A DNA stretch of 64,000 nucleotides from Ruminococcus sp. (GTDB lineage: Bacteria > Bacillota > Clostridia > Oscillospirales > Ruminococcaceae): positions 1 to 64,000 of the forward strand of contig JAJPYB010000007.1 of NCBI GenBank assembly GCA_021205185.1, written 5' to 3'. Every line of letters begins with the position of its first letter. The first letter of the stretch is position 1. The position numbers and the translations under genes are program-made. The notes beneath the pieces are model-generated. The model made no database searches. It saw only the letters and a list, made by a program, of their open reading frames with translations, and was not told where the DNA came from. Below are positions 1 to 8,103 of the stretch, piece by piece.

Positions 1-54
1 CCAACCCCACCCCCACCCACCCCCCCCCCCCCCACCCCCCCCGCACCCCCACGG
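1..54. repeat. C/A low-complexity tract at window edge
   Basis: The first ~54 bases are almost only C with scattered A. No other part of the window is like this. It is most likely a contig end or assembly artefact rather than biology. The remaining bases before the first gene are AT-rich; a good ribosome site (AGGAGGAG) ends about 6 nt before the ATG at 147. Confidence 0.6.
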
Positions 55-146
55 TTAAAATATAAAAGATGAAATAAAATGAATTTTGACGAAAATCAAT
101 TTAGTTGGTGGCTTTCTACCAATTTTAAAATATAGGAGGAGTTGTT

Positions 147-815
147 ATGTCTGTGCCTAACAAGGATAATGATATTATTGTAAAGGATGTGCATTGTCCG
201 TATTGTGATACGGATGGTGCTGTTTTAATAAATAGGACTGAGTCCAAGAAGGTATCGTTGCAGTTGCCAGCTTTTGGATTAAAATATATTCTGTGTATGA
301 TATATCTACCAATAATATATATTTTCATGCAAGGCTTTAAGCTCATTGAAGCAAAAAAGGAAATAAATAATATTACGTATGCCTTCTGCCCTCAATGTGG
401 TAATGTGTATTCAATGGCAGCGCCTGAAACTATAAAGAAGGAAATACAGGAACCTAAGCTACATAAAGTTTTTGACGGAAGATTAGTTATGGGATTATGC
501 AAAGGAATATCCGAGTTTACGGGCGTACCACTTATTTGGGTTCGTATTATGACTGTTATTTATGGACTCACCGGTATTGGATTATTTCTATATTTAATAG
601 TAGGAATTTGCCTTCCTTTTAAGGATGAAGACAACAGGGAATTCTTGCGAGTTTACGACAGAAAACTTATTATGGGTGTATGTACTGGATTTGCTAAGTA
701 CATAGATCGTCCATTGTGGGTTGTTAGGTTGTTTACGATTATTCTAATACTTCCACTGATTTTGTATTTTGTCCTTGCATTTATTATACCGAAAGAGAAG
801 AGTTATGGCAAATAA
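147..815 (+). CDS. Tandem PspC-domain membrane protein with split zinc ribbon
   Basis: A 222-residue membrane protein. Residues ~17-100 carry two CxxC pairs (HCPYC near residue 17, FCPQC near residue 92) that could form one zinc ribbon, but a hydrophobic, membrane-like stretch lies between them. Two PspC-like modules follow. Each starts with a similar phrase (KVFDGRLVMGLCKGISEF; RVYDRKLIMGVCTGFAKY) and ends in a hydrophobic helix. PspC domains are membrane stress-sensing or anti-sigma-like modules in other bacteria; a role here is inferred only from the fold. The start follows an AGGAGGAG ribosome site. The stop overlaps the next gene by 11 nt, so the two are probably translationally coupled. 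Confidence 0.8.
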   Translation: MSVPNKDNDIIVKDVHCPYCDTDGAVLINRTESKKVSLQLPAFGLKYILCMIYLPIIYIFMQGFKLIEAKKEINNITYAFCPQCGNVYSMAAPETIKKEIQEPKLHKVFDGRLVMGLCKGISEFTGVPLIWVRIMTVIYGLTGIGLFLYLIVGICLPFKDEDNREFLRVYDRKLIMGVCTGFAKYIDRPLWVVRLFTIILILPLILYFVLAFIIPKEKSYGK

Positions 816-1992
816 TAATATTCCTCCAAGTTGGGCAAACAGGGATTTATCGGCTAAGCCGAATTGGAATAATCAGAAAGCACAGAAGAATAAAGAAATT
901 GCTCAAACCTCATCCCTGAAAGAAAGTCCATGTGACGATGCTAACCGAGAAAAAGTAGCTTTAGAAGATCCTAAGAGCGAGCTTCCTGAAGAGAAAACAG
1001 CTGGCACATCAGATGAGACAATTTCAACCAGCCTAGAAGCTGATGAGAGCGTTTCCACACAAGAATCAGCAAGAAGGTCAAAAAAGCTGATTATAATAAT
1101 CGTGATAGTTTTAGTTATATTGATTGCATCAGTGTGTGTGCTCACGGCTTTGTATTTCACCAGCAATACAACAAAAGAACAGGGCGACTCTATTTCAACT
1201 AATTCAACGGACATTAGCACAGAAACGACAAGTAAAAATACTACAACTACTATTTCAACCACATCTACGACCACAACAACTGCTACTACCGAAACAACAA
1301 CGACACTTACAACGACAACCATTATGGAAACCACAGCTGCTGAAAGCTTTGCTGAGGATAGTATAGGTTATTGGCACGATACCGATTATGGATATACTAG
1401 AGAGCTTACAATTTCACAAGTTGATGATGATACTATAACTTTCACATTGTGGTATCTCGACACAGATAGCATAGAAAATGTAATCGCTGTCAGAAACGGA
1501 GATACTGCAACATTTTCTGCAGAAGATGTTGAGGGAAGTATTTCATTCGAAGAGGGAATTATAACCGTAGAAATCACACAATCTAAGCGTGCTTATATGC
1601 CATCAGAGGTTATGACGTTTAATGCAAGGCACGATCACTCGTGGGAATATGATGGATATGATATAAACGATAATGGAAACGACTACTCTGGCATTGTATA
1701 TGTAAATGATGCAGACGTAACCATCTATGACTCGCCTAACGATAAGGCTAATGCCATAGGAACTCTTGAAGCTGGAAATTATTATACTATAGTCGATGGC
1801 TATTACGACACCGAATTGTTTTGCACATATCTTAAGCTTGAATCTGATAATGGATGGATTTATTGGGATTATACAAATGTTGAGTACTACTATGTTTACT
1901 GCACCAGCTGCGGTTATTATTTTAGTCCAAGCGATTCAACGGCTACGGAAGCACATTGTCCTGTTTGTGGCAATGATTGGATTCTTGAATAA
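805..1992 (+). CDS. Anchored protein with Thr-rich linker and C-terminal zinc ribbon
   Basis: I do not recognise a named family. The 395-residue product has a hydrophilic N-terminal region (~95 residues), one membrane helix (LIIIIVIVLVILIASVCVL), a Thr/Ser-rich linker of ~60 residues, a region resembling a stress-response or substrate-binding beta domain, and an SH3-like segment (DADVTIYDSPNDKANAIGTL). The C-terminal zinc ribbon has CTSCG and CPVCG knuckles. The ATG at 805 is preferred to the upstream TTG at 769 because it has a purine-rich ribosome site (GAAAGAGAAGAG) and gives the natural start MANNNIPPSW. It overlaps the PspC gene by 11 nt; both products combine a membrane segment with a zinc ribbon, which suggests a joint envelope or stress role (inference). 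Confidence 0.7.
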   Translation: MANNNIPPSWANRDLSAKPNWNNQKAQKNKEIAQTSSLKESPCDDANREKVALEDPKSELPEEKTAGTSDETISTSLEADESVSTQESARRSKKLIIIIVIVLVILIASVCVLTALYFTSNTTKEQGDSISTNSTDISTETTSKNTTTTISTTSTTTTTATTETTTTLTTTTIMETTAAESFAEDSIGYWHDTDYGYTRELTISQVDDDTITFTLWYLDTDSIENVIAVRNGDTATFSAEDVEGSISFEEGIITVEITQSKRAYMPSEVMTFNARHDHSWEYDGYDINDNGNDYSGIVYVNDADVTIYDSPNDKANAIGTLEAGNYYTIVDGYYDTELFCTYLKLESDNGWIYWDYTNVEYYYVYCTSCGYYFSPSDSTATEAHCPVCGNDWILE

Positions 1993-2111
1993 CGTGTGCC
2001 GCAGAGCAGAGAAAAAATAAATAAAAGCTAATAAAAAGTTTATTTCTTTTTATCTTGTGCTATCTCTTCTTTATTTCCATGACACCACACTTTTTTGCTC
2101 CCACACCCAGC

Positions 2112-2141
2112 ATTCCCAGCGACCCGTTCGCTGGGAATTTT
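2112..2141 (+). terminator. Hairpin terminator after the PspC pair
   Basis: Perfect 10-bp stem ATTCCCAGCG / CGCTGGGAAT with a 7-nt loop, followed by TTTTC. It lies 120 nt after the preceding stop. The T tract is short, so efficiency is uncertain. Confidence 0.5.
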
Positions 2142-2147
2142 CAATCC

Positions 2148-2180
2148 TCAATAACCGACACCAGCGGTGGAGGTTATTGA
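2148..2180. other. Nested perfect hairpin with symmetric GA/GA internal loop
   Basis: Outer 9-bp stem TCAATAACC / GGTTATTGA, then GA on each side, then an inner 4-bp stem CACC / GGTG closing an AGC triloop. The GA/GA internal loop could form tandem sheared pairs. It follows directly on the preceding hairpin and lies 107 nt upstream of the next promoter, so it is not in that leader. Function unknown. Confidence 0.4.
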
Positions 2181-2286
2181 AACCTTTTCATAAAGGGCGG
2201 GGTGGGTACTTATTTATATTTTTACTAGTTGGGTTTCAATCTCATTTATATTTACGGCTTTTTGTCTGCCAACTCCAATAAAATCC

Positions 2287-2315
2287 TTGACATCCCCGAA
2301 TTTTTATGTTATATT
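2287..2315 (+). promoter_or_regulatory. Sigma-A promoter of the ABC exporter leader
   Basis: TTGACA, 17-bp spacer, TATATT. Transcription should begin near 2322, about 60 nt before the leader peptide start. In the 554 nt between the gene ending at 1992 and the ABC gene starting at 2548, I see the two hairpins listed, this promoter, the leader peptide ORF and its terminator, and nothing else. Confidence 0.7.
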
Positions 2316-2381
2316 TCACTTGTTAGAAATCAGTCATTTGTTTAAGCGGGCGTTTTGCGCCGCGCGGAAAGGAGTATTGTC

Positions 2382-2426
2382 ATGACCACTTTATATCTTT
2401 TGTACTCTCAGGAGGAAACAAAATAA
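2382..2426 (+). CDS. 14-residue leader peptide upstream of ABC exporter
   Basis: Short ORF encoding MTTLYLLYSQEETK. It has a strong ribosome site (GGAAAGGAG, 7 nt before ATG), lies downstream of a consensus promoter, and is followed 39 nt later by an intrinsic terminator that precedes the exporter genes. This order (promoter, leader peptide, terminator, heterodimeric ABC exporter) is that of the Bacillus subtilis bmrB-bmrCD attenuation system, in which ribosome stalling on the leader permits readthrough. That this peptide works the same way is an inference; I could not identify a convincing antiterminator fold, although ATGACC at the start codon can pair with GGTCGT in the terminator 5' arm. 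Confidence 0.55.
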   Translation: MTTLYLLYSQEETK

Positions 2427-2465
2427 TATTGACAAGCTTCTTTTGATATGACATAGATGTGTTTT

Positions 2466-2495
2466 AAGGTCGTTTCAAAGGAAACGGCCTTTTTT
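2466..2495 (+). terminator. Intrinsic terminator / attenuator before ABC exporter
   Basis: 11-bp stem AAGGTCGTTTC / GAAACGGCCTT with one G-T pair, AAAG loop and a run of six T. It ends 52 nt before the start codon of the first ABC subunit and after the leader peptide. It must therefore be bypassed to express the exporter from the upstream promoter. Confidence 0.8.
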
Positions 2496-2547
2496 CGTGC
2501 AAAAAATACATAGAGGGTCTATCAAATTGGGAGCAGAAAGGGGAATT

Positions 2548-4411
2548 ATGAGTAAAGAAGGTAAAGAAAGTAAGAAAAACAGATGGGTTATCTCAAACGT
2601 GTTGTATGCCTTTAAGTGCGCCTGGAATTGCAAAAAGCTGTTTCTTGTAGGAATGATGCTTTGGGCTGTCGCAACGGCGCTGGTAGGCTATGTCTGGCAG
2701 TTTGCAGTAAAGTATGTAATCGAAGCAATTGAAAAAGGCTGGGACGCAAAGACTGTAATTTACATTGTTGTCGCCGCAGGCGTAATATACGCCGCGCTTT
2801 ATGTTGTTGAGGTTTGTAGCGAGCAAATACAAGAATATACCGGATCGTATATTGTTTACCACTACAGAAGAAAGTACAACAGAAAATTTATGGCAATGGA
2901 TTTTGAAAAGCTTGAGAACCCAGAAATGCTTGATGAAGCCGAAAAGGCTGGGAAAGGTTGTGATTTTGGCGGAGGAATATTGATAGGACTTTGCAATACC
3001 GAGTATTTTCTCAAGGATTTGGTTTCAGCGATTATAGCCGCTGTCGTCGCCGCAACGCTTAACCCGTGGCTATTGCTGGTATTTACGGCAATAGGTTTGA
3101 TAAAGGCTGTTATTCAGGTAAGAACAAAGGAGGTTGACAAGCGTGAATGCTGGGATAAAATGTCGCCATATTACAGAAAGCTTCGGTATTTAGGACAGGT
3201 TCAAAGCGACTTTTCATTTGCAAAGGATGTGCGGCTTTTTAATATGCGGGAGTTTTTAAAGAAAAAGCATATAGCTACAAATGCCGCCGCACACAAGCTG
3301 TTTTTAGGACACAAAAACCGCTGGCTTAAATGGAATGTCAAAAATCTTGCGTTGTCGCTTCTGGAAATGGCTTTGCAGTACGGTTATCTTATATACGCTT
3401 TTTGCTTTGGCGATTTAACCATAGCGTATTTTACGCTTTATATTACCGTTATGAACACATATACCAATAGCATTCGGTATCTGTTTGACTATTACGCAGA
3501 GCTTAAGAACAATTCCATGCAAATTGACGATTACCGCAATTTTGTAGAAGAAGAGGAGCTTTCGCTGGTAAAGCGTTCAGATTTGATTCCAATACCAAAG
3601 AGCGATAAGTATGTAGTTGAATTTAAAAACGTATCCTTTAAGTACAAGGGCGCTAAGGTTTATGCGCTGAAGAATGTAAATCTCACTCTTGAAACCGGAA
3701 AGAGCCTTGCTATCGTCGGACTTAACGGCGCAGGCAAAACAACGCTTATAAAGCTCTTGTGCAGGCTTTATGATGTCAGCGAGGGTGAAATACTTTTAAA
3801 CGGAATAAACATTTTGCGATTTGACAGAAAGGAGTATTACAAGCTTTTCTCGGCGGTGTTTCAGAATGTCGAGCTTTTTGCGCTTAGTCTGGGCGAAAAT
3901 GTAGCTATGTCTGAAAGAAGTAAGGTCGACGACAAAAAAAGCCGAAAATGCGCTTCTGGACGCAGGGCTTAAAGACAAGTACGAATCGCTTGAAAAGGGA
4001 CTTGATACTCAGATTCTGAAAAACATTTACGAAGATGGAATTGACTTTTCCGGCGGTCAGAAGCAAAAGCTTGCGCTTTCAAGGGCGCTTTACAAGAACG
4101 CTCCGATGATGATTTTGGACGAGCCGACGGCGGCGCTCGACCCGATTGCTGAATACGAGCTTTATATGTCGTTTAATAAAATTGTCGGAGGGAAGCTCTC
4201 CGTTTACATTTCGCACCGTTTGTCAAGCACACGCTTTTGCGATTCTATCGCTATGTTCAAGGACGGACGCTTGATAGAGAGCGGAACCCATTCGGAGCTT
4301 TTGAAAAATGGCGGAGAGTATTCACAGCTGTTTGAGGTTCAGGCTCAGTATTATAAAGAGCGTGAGCAAAGAGCCGCCGACGGAATGGAGGAGGTGACAG
4401 CTTATGTCTGA
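2548..4411 (+). pseudogene. ABC exporter subunit 1 (TMD-NBD), frameshifted
   Basis: First half-transporter of a heterodimeric ABC exporter. The ATG at 2548 follows AAAGGGG; an in-frame GTG at 2497 lies in the terminator and is rejected. Reading frame 1 gives the membrane domain and Walker A (VGLNGAGKTTLI) and Q-loop (VFQNVEL), then breaks at a run of seven A (3934-3940). It reaches an early stop at 3972. The other frame continues without stops through DFSGGQKQK, Walker B (MMILDEPTAALDP) and the H-loop (YISHRLSS) to a stop at 4411. Removing one A restores a full ~620-residue protein. Everything else is intact, so a homopolymer sequencing error or very recent indel is likely. The stop overlaps the next gene by 8 nt. 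Confidence 0.75.
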
Positions 4412-6224
4412 GAAAGATACAAAGCAAGAAAACGTCACAAGCTTTAAAGTAGCGTTTCTGACAATAAAATACTTCTACAAAATAATCTGGAAGAAATTTA
4501 AAAGCTACATTATATACAATCTCCTTTATGGAGTGCTGTCGGCAGTGCCTACTCTTTTGCTGATGCTTTTGCCAAAGCTTTTGATTGACGAATTTCAGGG
4601 CAACAGAAGCTTTCAGAAAATGGCAATTATAACAGCGACAGTAGTTGTCGCATATATTCTGGCAAACCTTATAACCAATTTTTGCAAGATGCAATACGAA
4701 AAGGTTGTCGATAAGTTTAACAGATATTTTGAAGAGCTTCACAAGCAAAAATGTGCGAGCATGGATTTTGAAAAGACCGAAGACCCTGAGGTTTTGAATT
4801 TATCCGAAAAGGCGCAGCAGGGACTTGACTGGTACGGCGGAATAGACGGTCTGATCAATCGTGTAACTACTATTCTGACAGGAGCTATTGAAGTTATTAC
4901 AACTGCCGCAATACTTTTAACCAGCTCGGTCTGGGTGCTGCTTATAGTTATGGCATATGTGGTAATCGGCTTTTTCTTTACAAGAAAGCGTGCGTCTATT
5001 GAGGCGAATTTAAGCGGGAAGAGTATAATATTCATGAGAAAGGCAGACTATAATTTCTGGCAGACTTATGATTTTAAGTACGGAAAGGATATAAGACTGT
5101 ACGACGCATCAGGAATGCTTGATGAAAACTGTCGGGAGCTTAATGACCAGATGTACAGCGTTGAGAGCAGATACAGGCACAAGGTTATGGCTGTTTTGTC
5201 AGCTTTGCAAATTTTCGATGCTTTAAAATCTGTCGGAATATACCTTATATTAGGTCTTATGGCTTTAGCTAAGAAAATAACGCTCGGTAACTTTACACTT
5301 TATTCTTCCTCTGCACTTACCGCTTCAAATGCGCTTAATTCAATGGTAGAAGCTATAAGCTGGCTTACTGTAACGTCAAATTATCTTTATAATTATGTTA
5401 GGTTTATGGCGATTGATACAAACTCAGCTTTCGGGCACGAAAGCGTTGATATGTCAGGCGACCACGAGATTGAATTCAAGGACGTCTGGTTTAAGTATCC
5501 AAGAAGCGAGGATTACGTTTTAAAGGGCGTAAACCTGAAGCTCAAAAAGGGCGAAACGCTATCTGTCGTCGGTCTTAACGGCGCAGGTAAGACAACTCTT
5601 ATAAAGCTTTTGTGCAGGTTCTATGCAGTTGATAAGGGAGAAATTTTAATCGACGGCAAGAATATAAATCGGTACGATTTCGACGAGTATTCAAAGCTTT
5701 TCTCGGTAGTTTTTCAGGACTACAAGCTTTTAGCATTTACCTTCAAAGAAAATATATCGATTAGTGAAACGCCAGACGAAGAAAAAGTAATTGAGCTTTC
5801 AAAAAAGGTCGGACTTGGCAAAAAGATTGAGGATATGCCGCAGGGAATCGACACTATGATGTTCAAGCAGTTTGACCTGTCGGGAGTTGAGCCCTCCGGC
5901 GGCGAGCAGCAAAAGATGAGCATTGCAAGAGCGCTTTATAAGGATGCGCCAATCGTCATTTTAGATGAGCCGACGGCTGCGCTCGACCCGATTGCTGAGT
6001 ATGAAATCTACAAGCAGTTTAATGATATTGTAAGCGGAAAAACTGCTATTTACATCTCTCACCGCTTATCAAGCTGCAAGTTCTGCGACAACATAGCTGT
6101 ATTTAAAGACGGCGTTGTTAAGGAATATGGCAATCACACAGAGCTTTTAAAAATTCCGGACGGCGAGTACCAAAAGATGTTCGCCGCTCAGGCAAAATAC
6201 TATGTTAATACTGATGCGGTGTAA
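4404..6224 (+). CDS. ABC exporter subunit 2 (TMD-NBD)
   Basis: 606-residue half-transporter, probably the partner of the preceding subunit. An N-terminal membrane domain (~1-330) is followed by an ATPase domain with Walker A (VGLNGAGKTTLIKLL), Q-loop (VFQDYKLLAF), a variant signature (EPSGGEQQKMS), Walker B with catalytic Glu (VILDEPTAALDP) and an H-loop (YISHRLSSCKF). The ATG lies inside the upstream stop (ATGTCTGA), so the two are translationally coupled. The two subunits are clear paralogues. Leader-peptide control suggests a drug or peptide substrate that perturbs translation, but the substrate cannot be told from sequence. Confidence 0.88.
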   Translation: MSEKDTKQENVTSFKVAFLTIKYFYKIIWKKFKSYIIYNLLYGVLSAVPTLLLMLLPKLLIDEFQGNRSFQKMAIITATVVVAYILANLITNFCKMQYEKVVDKFNRYFEELHKQKCASMDFEKTEDPEVLNLSEKAQQGLDWYGGIDGLINRVTTILTGAIEVITTAAILLTSSVWVLLIVMAYVVIGFFFTRKRASIEANLSGKSIIFMRKADYNFWQTYDFKYGKDIRLYDASGMLDENCRELNDQMYSVESRYRHKVMAVLSALQIFDALKSVGIYLILGLMALAKKITLGNFTLYSSSALTASNALNSMVEAISWLTVTSNYLYNYVRFMAIDTNSAFGHESVDMSGDHEIEFKDVWFKYPRSEDYVLKGVNLKLKKGETLSVVGLNGAGKTTLIKLLCRFYAVDKGEILIDGKNINRYDFDEYSKLFSVVFQDYKLLAFTFKENISISETPDEEKVIELSKKVGLGKKIEDMPQGIDTMMFKQFDLSGVEPSGGEQQKMSIARALYKDAPIVILDEPTAALDPIAEYEIYKQFNDIVSGKTAIYISHRLSSCKFCDNIAVFKDGVVKEYGNHTELLKIPDGEYQKMFAAQAKYYVNTDAV

Positions 6225-6235
6225 TCTGTTCTTTG

Positions 6236-6263
6236 ATATCCCCTGCCTTTTGGCGGGGGATAT
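6236..6263 (+). terminator. Terminator after ABC exporter operon
   Basis: 12-bp stem ATATCCCCTGCC / GGCGGGGGATAT with one G-T pair and a TTTT loop, 11 nt after the exporter stop. The trailing T run is short (TTTA). Confidence 0.65.
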
Positions 6264-6398
6264 TTAGCTGTTCAGCGTTAAAAATAATCCCCACTGAACT
6301 CGTTTCCTGATCTTCTCATTCACAAAATAAATCCGCACTCATATTATGTATCAAGGATAGCGAGAGCGCTGTCCAAAAAATTACAGGAGGATACATAT

Positions 6399-7250
6399 AT
6401 GAGTGAAACAAATTCAGGCGGCTTTAAAAACAGCGTTTGCATTGAAGTTATGAGAGTTTTCGATTCCTGCAGCGATAAGGATTGCTTAGAGGATTTAGAG
6501 GTGCTGTTTACATCGCCAGAGGATATTGAAACGATTGAATCGGCAAGCTTTATAAAGTGCAAATGCGTGTCGGTTGTGAACACGGTTTTTGGCATTGAGC
6601 CGGTACCGTTTAACAGAGGCTTCTATTCGGTTGACATTACCTATACGTTTTCGGTTGAAATCGAAGCGTTTGAAGGAAGCGCCTGCGAATCGAAGACGGT
6701 AACCGGAACGACGTCGTTCTCTAAAAAGGTAATACTGTTTGGAAGCGACGGCAACACAAGAAGATTTTCGTCAGATGAAATCCAGAATGGTGCAAACTTC
6801 GGCTGCGGATATTCGTCGCTTCCTAAGGCTTCCGTTACGGTGGTGGATCCGATTTTACTTGACTGCAGGCTTGTCACAAGATTTAAAAACCCGAGCTGCT
6901 GCTCAGATTGCGACTGCTCCTGCTGCCAGACTGGTGACGGAATAATTCCAACCTCTCAAGGCTGCTCAAAGGCGGTTTATGTGACGATAGGACTTTTTTC
7001 CATTATTCAGCTTTCGAGGTTCGTAACAATTATGGTGCCGGCAGCCGATTATTGCATACCTAGCAAGGAATGCTCAACCAACACAGATTCGCCTTGCGAG
7101 CTGTTTGAAAAGATTAAGTTTCCGACAAACGAATTTTTTCCACGCTCCCTTGAGGAGTCGGAGCTTGACCTCGGCTGTCCAAAAAGAACGGAGAAGGGAG
7201 TAAATCCTGCCGCAAACGAACCGACGCAGAATACCACAGACCAAGAGTAA
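6399..7250 (+). CDS. Conserved Cys-rich hypothetical protein
   Basis: 283 residues with about 20 Cys, including an N-terminal CIEVMRVFDSCSDKDC region and a central CCSDCDCSCC cluster. There is no signal peptide and no clear membrane helix. From memory, similar N-termini (DSCSDKDCLEDL) recur in uncharacterised proteins of spore-forming Clostridia, so a role in spore coat or in metal or disulfide chemistry is possible but unproven. Ribosome site CAGGAGGAT precedes the ATG at 6399. It stands alone: a terminator precedes it and a poorly defined gap follows. Between 7255 and 7287 an AT-rich inverted repeat (GCTTTTAAAAAT / ATTTTTAAAGC) may act as its terminator. Confidence 0.6.
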   Translation: MSETNSGGFKNSVCIEVMRVFDSCSDKDCLEDLEVLFTSPEDIETIESASFIKCKCVSVVNTVFGIEPVPFNRGFYSVDITYTFSVEIEAFEGSACESKTVTGTTSFSKKVILFGSDGNTRRFSSDEIQNGANFGCGYSSLPKASVTVVDPILLDCRLVTRFKNPSCCSDCDCSCCQTGDGIIPTSQGCSKAVYVTIGLFSIIQLSRFVTIMVPAADYCIPSKECSTNTDSPCELFEKIKFPTNEFFPRSLEESELDLGCPKRTEKGVNPAANEPTQNTTDQE

Positions 7251-7359
7251 TCACGGCTTTTAAAAATTATCCCCTGATTTTTAAAGCTTGGTTGACTAAA
7301 ACGGCTGTAAGTGTCAAGAATAGTTTTGTAGCAAAGATTAAAAACAGGAGCGTGTTAAA

Positions 7360-7704
7360 ATGTCCATTCACAGGGGAGAAATTTATTATGCAGATTTAAG
7401 TCCGGTAGTAGGCTCGGAGCAGGGCGGAGTAAGACCTGTGCTTATCGTTCAGAACGACGTTGGAAACAAGCATAGTCCGACGGTAATCGCCGCCGCTATA
7501 ACCAGCCAGAACTCAAAGGCAAGACTGCCGACGCACATAGCTGTCGGCGGTAAAACCTGCGGACTTCAGAAGGACTCGGTCGTACTTTTGGAGCAGATAA
7601 GAACGCTTGACAAAAAGCGGCTGCGAGAAAGAATGGGCGAGCTTGACCAGCCCTCTATGGACAGAGTTGACAGCGCATTGTCGATAAGCTTTGGATTGAG
7701 GTAG
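7360..7704 (+). CDS. MazF/NdoA-type endoribonuclease, no adjacent antitoxin
   Basis: 114 residues, the usual length of the PemK/MazF family. It starts [21 protein letters not shown] with the conserved RGE..YxxL and GSEQGGxRPVLI motifs, then ITS and [13 protein letters not shown], as in the B. subtilis EndoA (NdoA) RNase that cuts UACAU. The usual upstream antitoxin (ndoAI) is not present: the ~110 nt before it hold no ORF. The ribosome site is CAGGAGCG. Family assignment is firm; the cleavage site and the antitoxin partner are unknown. Confidence 0.88.
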   Translation: MSIHRGEIYYADLSPVVGSEQGGVRPVLIVQNDVGNKHSPTVIAAAITSQNSKARLPTHIAVGGKTCGLQKDSVVLLEQIRTLDKKRLRERMGELDQPSMDRVDSALSISFGLR

Positions 7705-7764
7705 TTTTTGGCAATGAGTTTTCAAACGACAATGTGAGTTATTAAAAATACGTACTTAAAGCTG

Positions 7765-7793
7765 TTGACAATTTTTGTGAAATAAACTATAAT
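7765..7793 (+). promoter_or_regulatory. Consensus promoter of the Cys T-box / cysE-cysS operon
   Basis: Exact TTGACA, 17-bp spacer, exact TATAAT. Transcription should start near 7800, about 40 nt before the T-box Stem I. The rest of the 399-nt gap (7705-8103) is the T-box itself. Confidence 0.85.
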
Positions 7794-7838
7794 AAACCTA
7801 TCGGCGTAACAGCAGGAGTAATTTTAGTACATTTTTTC

Positions 7839-8086
7839 AGAGAGCGCAGGTTTTTGGTGCGACTGCGTAGAATGTTTATTATGAAGTGCGGCTGCCAGCT
7901 GAAACGGGGAAGGGCGATAAAATGCTTGAGTATCCGTTTCCGTAATTCCGCGTTAAGGATTAAGCTATCGCCTTGAAAAAATATATAGAGGCGATCGGTT
8001 GAGTTTTTTCGGAGTGGAACCGTAGCTTAAAAATTTGCTGCCTCCAGAAGCGTGAGTAATTGCGCTTTTGGAGCTTTTTGTTTTTT
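7839..8086 (+). promoter_or_regulatory. T-box leader, Cys-specific
   Basis: Transcription-terminating T-box. AGAGAGCGCAGG marks the base of Stem I. The likely specifier is TGC (7887-7889) in the GAAGTGCGGC context, a Cys codon. The conserved T-box bulge GGAGTGGAACCG is at 8011-8022. Its variable base (TGGA) would pair with a UCCA acceptor end, matching the U discriminator of bacterial tRNA-Cys. CTCC at 8042-8045 can pair either with GGAG at 8011-8014 (antiterminator) or inside the terminator stem. Uncharged tRNA-Cys should thus switch on cysE and cysS. Confidence 0.88.
8042..8086 (+). terminator. T-box conditional terminator
   Basis: 11-bp stem CTCCAGAAGCG / CGCTTTTGGAG with one G-T pair and a 10-nt loop, followed by CTTTTTGTTTTTT. 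The 5' arm overlaps the antiterminator sequence of the T-box. Confidence 0.9.
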
Positions 8087-8103
8087 GGAAAGGGAAATGA
8101 ACT

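Noticed and set aside
903-1334. Long minus-strand ORF rich in Val across the Thr-rich linker
   Set aside because: It is the antisense of ACN Thr codons (read as GTN/TGT on the other strand); no ribosome site and low-complexity product.
2016-2050. AT-rich hairpin after the Thr-rich gene as terminator
   Set aside because: Only A-T pairs of low stability; the hairpin at 2112 is a better candidate.
2429-2458. Second promoter (TTGACA at 2429) just before the exporter terminator
   Set aside because: No acceptable -10 at 16-18 bp; a transcript would end at once at the terminator.
3931-3945. Programmed frameshift in the first ABC subunit
   Set aside because: The A-run is slippery, but the needed shift is +1 (or -2), not the -1 of the A-AAA-AAG type, and I see no stimulating structure. 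An indel or sequencing error is simpler.
7839-7950. tRNA-like or other RNA gene before cysE
   Set aside because: All conserved elements fit a T-box; no cloverleaf with CCA-proximal stem is present.
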